64,000 nt of DNA from Haberlea rhodopensis (GCA_907163345.1 CAJQUN010001094.1:43813-107812), one strand, 5' to 3'. Numbered from the stretch's first letter, positions 1 through 11,021 are shown. A program made the numbers and translations. The notes: a model not told the origin generated them from the sequence alone.

Positions 1-594
1 CCATTTGTTTATGTACTTTAAGATGCCATTATAATCCTTGATAAATAGGTAGCATTAATATGCCAATAATCATCCTTGATAAGTAGGTACATTCGTGGAA
101 CATCCTAGGTAATGTTTGTTTTCATTTTCGGCTTTTGTATATACATTTTATGTATGTGTATTTGAAGATTGTATTGGAGAATGAAATGTATGTATGGTTT
201 AGTTTTCAAAAAACATACATTTTCATTGGTAGATGTCATGCCATGTAAGATGTGTTAGGCTAGCGATGTCAAATCATACATATTTTAGTGTACGATCACA
301 TGATGGGTATCTTAAAATTTTGAAGTATAGCAAGAATTCTGGTAAATATGGTAGTAAATTATTTTTGGGAAATTATGAAAAATTGAAATAAGAGTAATAA
401 TTATGTTGAGATATATGACAACATACTTTTAGATGGTTCTATTGAACATTATGATGTATATATGGTAGCATTTTCGGTGATGGATAAAGTTCTCGGGGAA
501 CAAATCCCTACAGTTTGTATCTAACATATCTGTCGGCCCTGCACAGCATTTCCTTTATGCTAGCTAGTTATCTCTTCGATTCTGTGATTTACAG
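1..594 (+). other. Probable intron or upstream non-coding DNA of the HD-ZIP III gene
   Basis: AT-rich sequence with no recognisable exon. It ends in an acceptor (AG at 593-594) that opens the first recognisable HD-ZIP III exon in phase. I searched it by eye for the preceding START/HD-SAD-coding exon and saw none. It is therefore either a long intron running off the left edge or the upstream flank of a truncated gene copy. Confidence 0.5.
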
Positions 595-1752
595 GATGCG
601 TCGACTTCTCACAAAACTCTTGATTTGACTTCGAGTCTCGAGGTTGGACCTGCTACAAGCCATGCTACAGAAAATGCATCGGCATCTCACAATGCACGAT
701 CAGTGTTGACCATTGCTTTCCAATTCCCATTTGAGAGCAATTTGCAGGTCAATGTTGCAAATATGGCACGCCAATACATCCGCAGTGTGATTTCCTCTGT
801 GCAGAGGGTTGCCATGGCCATATCTCCATCAGCATTGAGTCCTACAATCAGGCCAAAACTATCTTCTAGCTCTCCTGAAGCTTTAACACTTGCATGTTGG
901 ATCTGCCAGAGCTATAGGTACTAAAATACGCGTTTGAACTTACAGGCAATCTCACACTCCTTCAAAAACGAAACAAAAGAACCACATCTCTTCTATGAGT
1001 AATAAATCTCTTGGGATTTTCCATCTTTTTAGGTACTATGTAGGGGCTGATTTGTTGAGAGAGGGCTCCGTTCATCCCGAATCAGTACTGAAGACACTTT
1101 GGCTTCACCAAGATGCCATTTTATGTTGCTCATTGAAGGTAGTCAAGGCTCTGAAATTTTGTTTCTCTTGTCATTAAACATGCAATGAATGCACTTGTCT
1201 CTTTCAGCCCTTTACACGCCTACTCATGTATGTATCATCACATTTTGTACTTGTCTTTATACAGATATTTGAGGATTTGTATCAACTATTATTTTCTTGT
1301 CTGCATTAGCAGGCTCTTCCAGTGTTTATATTCGCAAACCAGGCAGGACTAGACATGCTGGAGACCACTCTAGTTGCTTTACAAGATATCACACTGGACA
1401 AGATCTTCAATGACTCTGGTCGCAAGGCATTGTTTTCCGAATTCTCCAAGATTATGCAACAGGTAGTTTGATTGTACTGCACTCACCTTCATATTTATCA
1501 CTGTATATGAAAAGGTCTCGAAATTGCTTCTCTGATCATACTCAGAAGTCCCGCATCAAGTTTCTTGCGACTTTTTGCCTCAGTTTTATGTATAATCTGC
1601 AGGGATATGCATACTTGCCTGGTGGTATCTGCATGTCGATTATGGGACGTCACGCATCATATGATCAAGCCATCATATGGAAAGTTGTCGAGGAAGAAGA
1701 AAACAATGTTCACTGCCTAGCTCTCTCTTTCGTGAATTGGTCCTTCATGTGA
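595..1752 (+). CDS. Class III HD-ZIP transcription factor, REVOLUTA-like, C-terminal exons (partial)
   Basis: Class III HD-ZIP proteins are nuclear regulators of meristem, vascular and leaf-polarity identity. Four exons are inferred from splice sites and frame: 595-917, 1033-1138, 1313-1462 and 1603-1752, with stop TGA at 1750-1752. Phases join without gaps, and the junction at 917/1033 splits an Arg codon. The encoded part is the end of the linker (TLDLTSSLEVG) and the MEKHLA domain, with hallmarks RSVLTIAFQFPFE, MARQYIRSVISSVQRVAM, DAILCCSLK, FANQAGLDMLETTLVALQD and C-terminal FVNWSF. MGRHASYDQA and the Asn-rich stretch before HCLA resemble REV more than PHB or ATHB-8. Homeodomain, zipper and START domain, and hence the miR165/166 site, lie outside the window. 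Oddities are Cys where the family has Gln in TLAxWICQSY, and a final Met. No break is visible, but a truncated gene copy cannot be excluded. Confidence 0.85.
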
Positions 1753-3117
1753 CGATTCAGTTGGACATATGATGTTGCCTCTGTTGATGAAGGAATGTGT
1801 ACTTGGATTGCCGGATAAAGGTTTTTGGAAGACATGATATGGGTTATATGAAGGATCAAGTTTTCAAATGTGTGCAAACAATTGGAGGCTGGTTTGTGTG
1901 TTTTTGTAGAGACGATTTGCTAGTGCTTCGAATGCTTTGGAAATTTTTGTTCCAATGGTCTGATCTTCTTGAGCTATTGAAGAAATTTTGCTTCTCTTAA
2001 AATTTCCCTATTTTCTTGGATAAATTGCATAAAACCCCACGGTGTTATGTGCAATTTTCATGAAAATAAGTTCATAAATGTTCATATATATTATATATGT
2101 TTATAATAACTTGTTTTTTGTTTATATATATATTTATTATTATTGTGAAAAAATATTTTATGATTTTTTTTTGAAAATATGCATAGTTTTTACACGTGCA
2201 ATTGTTGCATACTCAATACAGCTAAAACATGAAGAAAAAAAAAGAACTTTAGTTAGTCAATAAGCATGCATGTACTAAAAGAATAAATTATTACAAAGAA
2301 AAAGCGTGGAATCAAACCATATAATTTCCATCTACAATATTTTCTTATAGTAATTCACTCCATTAAGTAATTAGTATTTAGGAAAAATTACGACTCATGT
2401 ACAATAGTTCCTATTGTATTATGTATTTTATTATATCTAGTTTGTAATGGATGAATGGAAAATTACAGCTGACTCTCCTATGATTTGACATAAAAAACAT
2501 AGGATGAGAGATTAATGTTATTGTTAAAACTAAAGGGATATACTTCGTAACCGTTCAAATTAGAAAAAGAATATATGTAATTCACCCAATTATTTAATTA
2601 TTGCTAACGGTCCTTCAAACATAGTTTTAATTAGATTTACCAATTTAATGTTGGTTGCCATTAGTGGTATGCCCATGATATTAATTTCATATACCAAACT
2701 ATCTTGACAAAGTTACAATATGGATCCACAATTTGTGAAAATACACAATGATAGTGATTGTGATTATTAATACACAGATATATTCATGCCTTTACTAATC
2801 ATTACTGGGTTTTCTATTGTAACATTATTAGACGTTCTAGACATTGTTGTTTCACCTAAACATTCTTTACTATAGTAATAATATATTCATTCTTTTGCGT
2901 AGACAAATATCTTGATATTGCTATAGTACAAGTGAGATATGGTTTCACAATGTTTGATAATCGAGATATATATTTCTTAATTTATGCGGTCTCTAATTTA
3001 ATTATATTCCTGATTAAGGACAACAACAATTTGACCGTTGTATCACCGTTCACCCTTATATTCCAGCTTAACGAGTCCTCTAATAAATGAGGGGATAGAC
3101 CCGCTTGCTAGAAACAA
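1753..3117. other. 3' flank and AT-rich intergenic DNA
   Basis: This stretch contains the probable 3' UTR of the HD-ZIP III gene followed by AT-rich intergenic sequence. I see no coding region, structural RNA or clear repeat boundary here. Confidence 0.5.
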
Positions 3118-3125
3118 GTTTTTAT

Positions 3126-3545
3126 TAGGGCTGCTTAACGGACTGTGTTGACTCGGAACCGGTTTGGAATCTAGTCGGTTCAACCAGGTTAGGAACCAGA
3201 ACCGAGCCAATCGGTTAGGAACGGATCCGATTGGTTCTAATGGATTGGAATCGGTGCTTACCGGTTCCAGATTAAACGGTTCCGATTCTAGATTGGAACC
3301 GAAACCGATAGAAATTTAAAGAAAAATTAAAAGGTAATTTGGCTAGAAAAACTGATTTTTTTAAATATATAAATATATTTTTATTAATAACCGGTTCTAC
3401 ATTGGAATTGGTCCAACTCGGAACCAGTGGATCCGGAACCGGATACGATCCGATTTCTTACCGGATCGGACCAATTCCAGCATTCGGGCCCGCAATCAGC
3501 CGGTTCCGAACCGAATCGGACCGGATTGATCTTTTAACTCCCCTA
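3126..3545. mobile_element. Non-autonomous hAT-like element, CCGGTT-rich family, copy 1
   Basis: A 420-bp element flanked by a perfect 8-bp TSD GTTTTTAT (3118-3125 and 3546-3553). The left end reads TAGGGCTGCTTAACGG; the right end read inward is TAGGGGAGTTAAAAG. The interior is dominated by CCGGTT, GGAACCGG and CGGATCCG words in both orientations around an AT-rich core. The 8-bp TSD and TAGGG-type ends are typical of hAT elements. There is no coding capacity. Copies 2 and 3 are at 3936-4352 and 7264-7655. Confidence 0.8.
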
Positions 3546-3553
3546 GTTTTTAT

Positions 3554-3927
3554 GCCATATCGTGGATGTATTTCATCGTACTGATAGTTGGCACACATGA
3601 ATAGGTATACTAAAGGTAAATTATTTCAACAAATTGCATTTATGTCATATATATTAGCCCACCCAAAATGCTCTTATTTTGTACCATTTTTTGTTCGACT
3701 TGAATACCAAAACAATCTCCAGCAATCATCACCGAACAAATACCGGAGTGGAATCAATCTATAGCGAAAGAGGCTTTTTTCGTTTAGAAGGAATGAACTA
3801 AATATTTTTCCCTTATTGCAGGACTCGAACTCGAGTTACTATAAAAATGAAAGTGAGTTAATACGAGTTGGGACTATGAGCTCATCAAAACAGGATTTTG
3901 ATTAATACTAGAGGTTATGTGGTCTTA
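3554..3927. other. Intergenic DNA
   Basis: AT-rich spacer between two CCGGTT-rich hAT-like copies. I see no feature in it. Confidence 0.5.
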
Positions 3928-3935
3928 CTTTAAAC

Positions 3936-4352
3936 CAGGGATGGTTAACGGGTTGATCTGGTCCGGACCAGTACGAAACCGATCGATTTTGGATCTGATA
4001 ATCCCGGAACCGATCCGATCCGTTAAGGAACCGGATCAGATCAGGTTCCGATCCAACCGGTTTCAGGTTGGACCTGTTCCAACCCGGAACCGATTTTTTC
4101 GATTTTGTTTTCGAAATTTGAATATATATTAGAATAAAAAAATTTACAAATAATGGATTCGGTTCTGGGCTGGATATGTTTGGTCCGGAATCGGTAAGAT
4201 ACCGGATCCGGATCAGTAGAACCGATCCGGCCCAATATCTTACCGGGTTTGGACCGGTTCGGAACCGGTTAGCCCAATTCCAATTTCGATCCGGGCTAAT
4301 CGGTCTGGTTTTGGGCCGGGTCCGGATTGACCCGACCCGTTAAGCAACCATA
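3936..4352. mobile_element. Non-autonomous hAT-like element, CCGGTT-rich family, copy 2
   Basis: A 417-bp element flanked by a perfect 8-bp TSD CTTTAAAC (3928-3935 and 4353-4360). The ends CAGGGATGGTTAACGGGT and, inverted, TATGGTTGCTTAACGGGT share the TTAACGGGT core. The interior has the same CCGGTT/GGATCCGG-rich flanks and AT-rich centre as copy 1. Short open frames inside it are a by-product of the GC-rich repeats and are not called. Confidence 0.8.
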
Positions 4353-4360
4353 CTTTAAAC

Positions 4361-5290
4361 ACATGCCATCACTTAAAAAGACTTCGTGCATTGCAATTGA
4401 TTTGACTAGGAAGCTTCCTCGAACCTCGTATTATTATATAATTTCAAACTATTAACGTTTGAAATTTGGCGAAGAGGATTATTGAAAATGTAAGTCTACC
4501 ATGTTCCCACAATAGCGACAAAAAGCCCAATCAATAATTTCCAAAATGGTTCTTAGCATTAAAACAATCTTCAACTATGGACAGAAAGATGACTTATTCA
4601 ATAGCTAGGCCTTTCCTCCCTCTCTTCTACTAAGTCTAGATATATCTATGGAATCCCTAAGCTACTAGGATCGTTTAACAAAGATCATTGGTTTAAATAA
4701 TCCCGCGTTTTAAAACAGTTCCAGAAAGATAACTATATAAACCGTTTTGGCGCAGTTTCGGGTAGCTTCAGAAGGTTTATGTCCACCCTATTTGGATCAA
4801 AACCACAGTTGTGATGCAACCTCGTGATCTCATAAAATCAAGTTGTTGGTTAAAATAAGAGAGATCAAGCGGCGTTATAGAATATTGCAACATAGTATTG
4901 AATTTCGAATCTTGACAGTGTTTTATATTAATATATAAAACTTATTATATCACATCAAAGCAGGAGCCAATAAACATAAGTACCGTAACTAACACAAACT
5001 CCTCCCGCCACTCCATCGTCTCCGCTTAAAAAACCTCGGAGAAACAATGGAGGAAGAGGCCCAAAACATCGGGGAATAACCGAAACATATGTTACAAATC
5101 TACGCACAAGACAAAGTACAAGATTGATCCTTTTTAGAGCCAAAAGTAAAACAAAAGCTCTGATCATCATCCCTAACTTTTTTATTTAAGAGCTTCGCCT
5201 TCTCTTTATTTAGCTACTAATATTTTACAACACAATGAAAAGACGATAAAAACAGGCCAGGTTTAATTGTTTGAGGTGGATCCGACGACT
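4361..5290. other. Intergenic DNA and probable 3' UTR of the minus-strand small gene
   Basis: Mostly AT-rich. The part next to 5290, back to about 4950, may be the 3' UTR of the minus-strand gene at 5291-5527. A minus open frame at 4955-5170 resembles nothing I recognise and is not called. Confidence 0.4.
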
Positions 5291-5527
5291 TCAGGCGTGA
5301 TCAGTGTAGTCATCTGAAGCGTATGAGCTCGGCGGCGGACTTGTGGATGTGGAGGCAGCGGCCCCGTCTCCACGGCGTTTGAGTTTGGCAAAGACTTTCC
5401 CAGCTCTTGAAGCAAGAGAGGATATTTCTGCGGCGAGGCTATCAAAAATTTGAGCCTTGACGCGGCCCCGTCTTGGAGGAAAGTTGGTGCTATGTTTTCT
5501 TGGAGGGTTTGGAGGAGCAGTTGCCAT
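5291..5527 (-). CDS. Small plant-specific protein with PPRRGxVKxxIF motif
   Basis: A 78-residue intronless minus-strand frame. The ATG (5525-5527) lies in a good plant context (caatccATGGC on the coding strand), and the stop is at 5291-5293. The sequence opens with Pro and Ala, then has the basic motif PPRRGRVKAQIFDSL near residues 17-31, a short helical stretch ending AGKVFAKLKRR, and a Ser/Pro/Thr-rich tail containing SSYASDDYTD. I recognise this layout (PPRRGxVKxxIF, helix, GYxSDxYSD-like tail) from a family of small uncharacterised angiosperm proteins. No biochemical role is known to me. There is no signal peptide or membrane segment. A coding-strand TATA-like box lies about 260 bp upstream, and a GA-rich leader fills the gap. 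The overlapping plus-strand frame is treated as a shadow. Confidence 0.65.
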   Translation of the reverse strand: MATAPPNPPRKHSTNFPPRRGRVKAQIFDSLAAEISSLASRAGKVFAKLKRRGDGAAASTSTSPPPSSYASDDYTDHA

Positions 5528-5785
5528 GGATTGAACAGCAATCTTTCAGCGACGGAAATAAAAAGAAATCAGCAGGGGAAACTGAAGCAGAAGTTGAAGA
5601 AGAGTTTCGGAGTGAACAGGGAGATTGATGGAGAATTTGAGGAAGAAATTGAAGAAGGATTAGAAGAAGAAAAAAATGGACAAGATGAGCGAGAACTGTA
5701 GGAAGATGAGTTGGATTTGAGAGGAGAGCCCCCTCAGGGCCTGAGGATTTGTTGGCGTGTGTGAGAAATGAATCGGTGTGGGGGG

Positions 5786-5794
5786 ATTATATAG
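5786..5794 (-). promoter_or_regulatory. TATA-like box of the small PPRRG gene
   Basis: On the minus strand this reads CTATATAAT. It lies about 260 bp upstream of the ATG at 5527, leaving room for a 5' UTR of roughly 230 bp. Assigned from sequence and position only. Confidence 0.45.
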
Positions 5795-5799
5795 AAAAA

Positions 5800-6220
5800 T
5801 GATAATAACAAAGGACGCTGGTTAAGTATAAAAGATAATTTTTTATTTATTTTGAAAATGAAATATATATTTCCAATTGATTTTTTTTTCCAAAGATATA
5901 TTTCATAAAAATTTTAATCTGTTACCACTAATTTGTTGTTGGAGTTAATTTTTTGCATACATTATATGGCGTTTTTGTAAAAGATGTAAAGATTATATTA
6001 AAATTAATTTTTTTTTCGAAAACAGTTTCTTACATTGCAAAGGAATGAGGCATACATTAGGTCCAAAGTGACCGACCTCTCACATAGCGAGAGATTTATG
6101 TATCGGGTTTGCCCTTTACTAATTTAATATTTTTAAAGAAATTTTTTTAATAGATATTTTGATGATACTTTTTAACATTTCTAAAATGTCATGGGTTTCG
6201 TAATTGGGATTTTCTTATAT
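5800..6220. other. AT-rich intergenic DNA
   Basis: Upstream flank of the small minus-strand gene. Long A/T runs; no gene or clear element end is visible. Confidence 0.45.
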
Positions 6221-6221
6221 T

Positions 6222-6905
6222 AGGCGTTATATATTTATACTAATGAACATACTATAATACAATGAGTTGTTCTAAATAATTAATCTACGTTATATATTTA
6301 TATTAAAGACCATACTATAATACCAAACACAAAACGCATATACAACCCATCTACTTTAAACTTTACTTTAAAAGAAATATTCCTTACAATTTTTTTTTTA
6401 AATTGCATTTATAATAATTATTTTATTCAATCAATTATCTATTACAATTTTATTAATATATTTAAATATTAAATTTTGTTTAGAAAATTTGTTTAGATTA
6501 TTAATTTAAATTAAATTTAATAATTGAATCATTAAAATTTAATCAAAAATTCAATTCAATTTATTAATTAATCAATTTTATTTTTGTAACAAAAAAATTA
6601 TTATTTTTAAATATATTATTATAAATCTTAAATATATGATTAATTAATGTATTAAATAATTATTTTATTGTTATTAATAATTATTTTAACTTTATTATTA
6701 AATAATTAAAAAAAATTGCAAATTAAAGATTAAACTCACGGTTTTGCATTTACAAATCAACAACATCCCATAAATTATAAAAATTCACTTCTTAAAATAA
6801 ATTAATTTTTTTTAGCACTGCCACAGTATCAGCGTTGCTCTATTTTCACGTAGAAGATGGTGCAGCTTTGGAGCTGCTCTCTGTTGGAGTTGTACTTAGC
6901 CACGT
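6222..6905. repeat. AT-rich dispersed repeat, copy A (possible MITE)
   Basis: This block shares a clear inverted match with 41550-42255. The segment ending in CTTTACTTTAAAAGAAATAT (before 6380) corresponds to the reverse complement of about 42160-42240, and the AT-rich middle and GC-richer end (about 6815-6890) also match. The left part carries a near-duplicate of about 62 bp (from about 6225 and again from about 6287). It is probably a non-autonomous DNA transposon, but I could not fix its termini or target duplication. Confidence 0.5.
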
Positions 6906-7255
6906 ATATGCTTATAAATATAATAAAATGAAATAATGGACAATAAAAACATGTATGACTCCAATTATTTTAGAATTCAAGTAAAAAAGCTAGATGGAAA
7001 AAAGAAAAACATAAACACAATCAATATCTTAACTGCTTATTTTCTTACAAACACAAAAAAAAAAAAACATTTTTATATAAATAAATTAAGATATAAGAAA
7101 CATGGTAAGTGGTAACTCCAGTATTTGTCCTTTTCAAAGTTCTAAATAATATAATAATAAAAAGATTCCGAAAAGCGCGTTAGAACTGTGTTCTTATGTT
7201 CGGATTGATTTATGTTTTATTACAGGGTGGACAGTGCTTTGTGTCTTCTATATTT
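6906..7255. other. AT-rich intergenic DNA
   Basis: Contains an A-rich run near 7060-7070. I see no gene or element boundary. Confidence 0.45.
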
Positions 7256-7263
7256 ACTTTGAC

Positions 7264-7655
7264 TATGGGTGCTTATTGGCTTGACCCGGTTCGGTCTGGA
7301 TCGGAATCGGCCGGTTTCGGGTCCGTTAAGGACGGAACCAGTTCGATCCGATAAGGAATCGGATCGGGTCCGGTTCTGATTCTACCGGTTCTGGGTTGGA
7401 CCGGTTCCAACCCGAAACCGGATTTTTCTTTTTTTAAAAGGAAAAAACGAAGGGATTTATCGGAATTTTGTTTTTTTTAAACGGATCCGGAACCGGTATT
7501 ATACCGGATCCGGAACCGATAAGATACCGGATCCGAAATGGTAGAACCGGTCCGGTCCGGTTTGGGACAGGTTAGTCCGGTTCCGGTTTCAGACCGGACT
7601 AACCGGTCCGATTTCGGGCCGGGTTCGGATTGATCCGGTCCGTTAAGCACCCCTA
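7264..7655. mobile_element. Non-autonomous hAT-like element, CCGGTT-rich family, copy 3
   Basis: A 392-bp element with 8-bp flanks ACTTTGAC (7256-7263) and ACTTTTAC (7656-7663), a TSD with one mismatch. The left end is TATGGGTGCTTATTGG; the right end inverted is TAGGGGTGCTTAACGG. The CCGGTT/GGATCCGG-rich interior matches copies 1 and 2. Confidence 0.78.
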
Positions 7656-7663
7656 ACTTTTAC

Positions 7664-8196
7664 GTTATTTTTAAAAGGTATATCTTATTATATATTAAAA
7701 ATATTTCATTTGTAACAGTTTTAATGCATGATGAGTGTATTACAAGATACTTAAATATATCTTATAAATATATTAAGATAAAACTAGATATGCATTTATA
7801 ATATATAAAATAATAGGGTGGGGTAGGATGCATCCGTAGTCCCACTAGGGGTGGGTAGGATTTAATTTTGTCGGTCTCAACTCTCAAATCATGGATATAG
7901 TTTATCAACAAAAAAAAAAAAGTAATGGATAAAGACTAAAACTAGATGTGCATTTCTAAAATACATGCATAATATGTTGAAATTTTTCAATATATAGACA
8001 TAAATTGGAATAAATTAAATATTTTAAATAAACTCGAAAAATATAGATAAAGATGGACCAAGAGAATTCCAAAATTTGGTAAAGATGTCGGAGGTGGTAG
8101 TGATATATAGTCTATAAATTTTTTTAAAAAATAGTTTTATGGTAATTTTTTTATTAAGAGTAGGAAATGATATTTTTATTTACTTAATTAGAATAG
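7664..8196. other. AT-rich intergenic DNA
   Basis: No gene visible. There is an A-run at about 7908-7920. Confidence 0.45.
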
Positions 8197-8204
8197 CCAA
8201 AAAT

Positions 8205-8793
8205 CTATGTTGCACCGATACTTCAAAAAAATTAACGGTCAAGTATCGGATGCTTCTGAAATACGGATACGCTATGATACGACACTGATACGTATCAGAT
8301 ACGCCACGTGGCGTATATGTGGACAAAAATTAAGCTTTTATTTCGGATACATTTTGGATAGGGTCAAGATACGCCGGTGACCGTATCCGACACGGATTAG
8401 ATAAGGGAACTTTCAGAATTTTTTTTAAAAATAGGGTTGAAACTGTAATTAAAATTAATATTTAACTTAATCCTTATTTCCTAACCACCCTAATGTGTTT
8501 AATGTCAATTATATGCTTGAAATTTTTAGATGTCCTGGATTAATATTCTACCATTTGGTGTGAATTTGGTGAGTTTGCAACTTTGTTATGATTTCTAATG
8601 TATTTAATGTTGATTATATGCTTGAAACTTGATTTCTTACAAATATTATTAATTATATATTTATATATATAAATAAATAAATAAAAATTACCGTATCCAG
8701 ACGTATCTTATCCTACAAATTTCAAAAATCTCGTGCAATCGTACCCGTATCTGCGTATTCATATATCCGTATATCCGTATCCGTGCAACATAG
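8205..8793. mobile_element. Non-autonomous TIR element, CTATGTTGCAC ends
   Basis: A 589-bp element with inverted ends CTATGTTGCACCGATAC and GTATCCGTGCAACATAG, flanked by a perfect 8-bp TSD CCAAAAAT (8197-8204 and 8794-8801). Subterminal regions repeat GATAC/GTATC words (GATACG, CGTATC, GTATCCG) in both orientations, a pattern often seen at transposase-binding subterminal arrays. It has no coding capacity. The 8-bp TSD favours hAT. Confidence 0.8.
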
Positions 8794-8801
8794 CCAAAAA
8801 T

Positions 8802-9313
8802 AGTTAATTTAATGGATTAATAATCAATTAATAATATAAGTATGCATAAATAGTGTAAGTGTGTTGTGTTTTGGTTTTGTTTTCATAATTTTGTCGAAAT
8901 CTCTTCTAAAATGTTGTTTTCCCCCTGAAGTTGAACAATATCAATTCTGCCTAATTTTGCAGACGAACTCCACTGAAGCTGGATACTTTTGTGCTCCGCT
9001 ACATTAACTATAATTAATTATGGAGAAATTATTATATGAACCAGTCATACACCAACGTACATATAATTTATATATACATATAAATATATATTTATGTGTG
9101 TTGATGTCTGACATGACCCGATTGATATAAGAATTTCTCTCGATTATGCGACATATTTTTCTTTTCAAATTGAATGGTCAAAAATTTCAATAGATATTCA
9201 AGAAAACGTGTAGCATTTATTTTATCAATTCGTTGCTTTTATCAGCACCATCTCAAATACTTATATGAATCGGGTGTTTATAAGGATCAATATACATAAA
9301 TATATATATATAT
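8802..9313. other. AT-rich intergenic DNA
   Basis: No gene seen. It contains TA-rich microsatellite-like stretches near 9060-9090 and 9295-9315. Confidence 0.45.
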
Positions 9314-9318
9314 GTATG

Positions 9319-9670
9319 TGTAGGATCGATCGTTTACCGCTTTACCAATAACTATAGTTAAGGGTAATTGCACAACATCAATCTTTTCAATCATACATTG
9401 ACACACGCGTCATGTGTTCGACCGATCACAAAGCAGAGGCAATTGTTGAACCCCAACAATCTCTCACCCAATAATTACACTCTCTGCAACTTATGAGAAT
9501 CGAACACGTTACCTTGACTCTGATACCAATTGTAGGATCGAGCGATTACCGCTTTACCAATAATTATAGTTAAGGGTAATGACGCAACATCAATCTTTTC
9601 AACCATAAACTAGTACAAGCACCACGTGTTCGACCGATCACAAAGTAGAGACAATTGTTGAATCCCAATA
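9319..9670 (-). mobile_element. TRIM: terminal-repeat retrotransposon in miniature
   Basis: A complete 352-bp element. The two direct LTR copies of 140 bp are 9319-9458 and 9531-9670, both starting TGTAGGATCGA on the plus strand. A 72-bp interior holds, on the minus strand, a primer-binding site TGGTATCAGAGTCAAGGT (9511-9528) two bases from the LTR, and a purine-rich tract read from 9459-9470. A 5-bp TSD GTATG flanks it (9314-9318 and 9671-9675). No room exists for gag or pol, so it must have been mobilised in trans. The LTRs differ at numerous positions, so it is not recent. Confidence 0.85.
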
Positions 9671-9675
9671 GTATG

Positions 9676-10380
9676 TATGTATACGTGTTGTTGTTTGTAA
9701 GATCGAATGTATAGAAACGGGACCGCCACCATGAGATACGTGGTGTCATCCAACTGAAATATTACAGCAATTTCTCACCAAGTTGTACATACGAGTCGGA
9801 TTGATGTTTACATATATTTAGTTAATTTTGGGAAGTTTTGTAATATATTATATAGCCAAACTTAGAAGAAAAATGAATCCCTAACAGATAATATATTTTT
9901 ATATAATAAATAAACTAAAATTGAAGTGATGTTACCTAGAGGTCGTTGCTTAGGAGGTCGTTGCCATCATCGCGGGATTTAGATATCCTTCAACATGATC
10001 CAACTCCAATGCCACATTGTTTATAAAATATTAACTTAATTTGGGTTACATATAGAAACTCATCGTACAGTCTTCTATCATTGTTTAAATACTACTGTGT
10101 TTGGGAGGAGGGATTTGGGATGATTTGGATTTAAAATCCACGGCTCAAATCCACTTTTTCTGTGTGGCAAGAGAAATGTGTTGAATTATTTGGAATTCAT
10201 ATATTTGGTCCAATGGATTTACTGAGCAATTTAACTTGATTTGAAATGTGCCCAAAAATCATGTCATTTGAAATCACTCCTACCATTATGAAGGCCAATG
10301 ATTTTAGATGTCTTCTTTGACGTCTTGATCCACACCGTCATAATCCATACCCTGTCGGCGTAACCCAATGGATCTCCAAC
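9676..10380. other. Intergenic DNA with a possible MITE end
   Basis: Mostly unremarkable. Around 10090-10300, sequence beginning TGTGTTTGGGAGG resembles one end of a Tourist/Harbinger-type element, but I found no matching inverted end and make no element call. Confidence 0.35.
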
Positions 10381-10388
10381 CTAAAACC

Positions 10389-10912
10389 TAGGGATGGCAA
10401 TGGGGCGGGTCCAGACTCGGATCCGCTTCAACTGACTTTGGAAGCGGGGCAGGCGGGTCCTAGGATGGCCAAACCCGTCCCGCTATACCTTTTTTATTTT
10501 TTTAAAAAAATTAATATCGAATAAACATTTCACTTGTTTGATTGAACAATAAATTGTCATTATTTAATTTTATATCAAAACACATGTGTTCATGTTAAGT
10601 AAGTTGGACATTTTGAAGAGAATTAGAGCAAATTAATAAATATTTGGTAGTTTAAAGATAGTTTTACAAGGCTTATTATACATATTTACTAGATAAAAAC
10701 ATGAAATTCAATCACAAAACTCAATTATTATGTTTCAAAATTGATTTCTAGCTTAATTTTTTTTTTTTTTAAAAATCAAACCGTGGCGGGACTGTTAAAC
10801 CCGCCAGGTTCTAGGGTCTAGGTGGGGCGGGGAGGGTTCAGGTTTTTTGTGTAGCGGGACGGGTCTTGTGATTGGCCAAACCCGTCACAAACCCATCATG
10901 CTGCCATCCCTA
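10389..10912. mobile_element. Non-autonomous hAT-like element with TAGGGATGGCA ends
   Basis: A 524-bp element bounded by TAGGGATGGCAATGGGGCGG and the inverted right end TAGGGATGGCAGCATGATGG, with a perfect 8-bp TSD CTAAAACC (10381-10388 and 10913-10920). Subterminal GGCGGG/CCCGCC words surround an AT-rich core. These ends and TSD length are typical of plant hAT MITEs. It is not the same family as the CCGGTT-rich copies. Confidence 0.82.
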
Positions 10913-11021
10913 CTAAAACCCAACCATAGCTACCATCTGAACCACCTCATTATCGAACTAGGCATCGAGTGGCGTCCCTAATTCAAGCGCAACATCCACC
11001 ATTCAGCCACCTCACCTTCCT

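Noticed and set aside
3820..3845. GACTCGAACTCGAG resembling a tRNA T-arm
   Set aside because: Surrounding bases cannot form acceptor or anticodon stems, so it is not a tRNA gene.
5450..5701. 83-codon plus-strand frame opposite the small PPRRG gene
   Set aside because: It overlaps the better-supported minus-strand gene and its GA-rich leader, and has only low-complexity Glu/Lys content.
10090..10300. Tourist/Harbinger-type MITE
   Set aside because: Only one candidate end (TGTGTTTGGGAGG) is visible; no inverted partner or TTA/TAA duplication was found.
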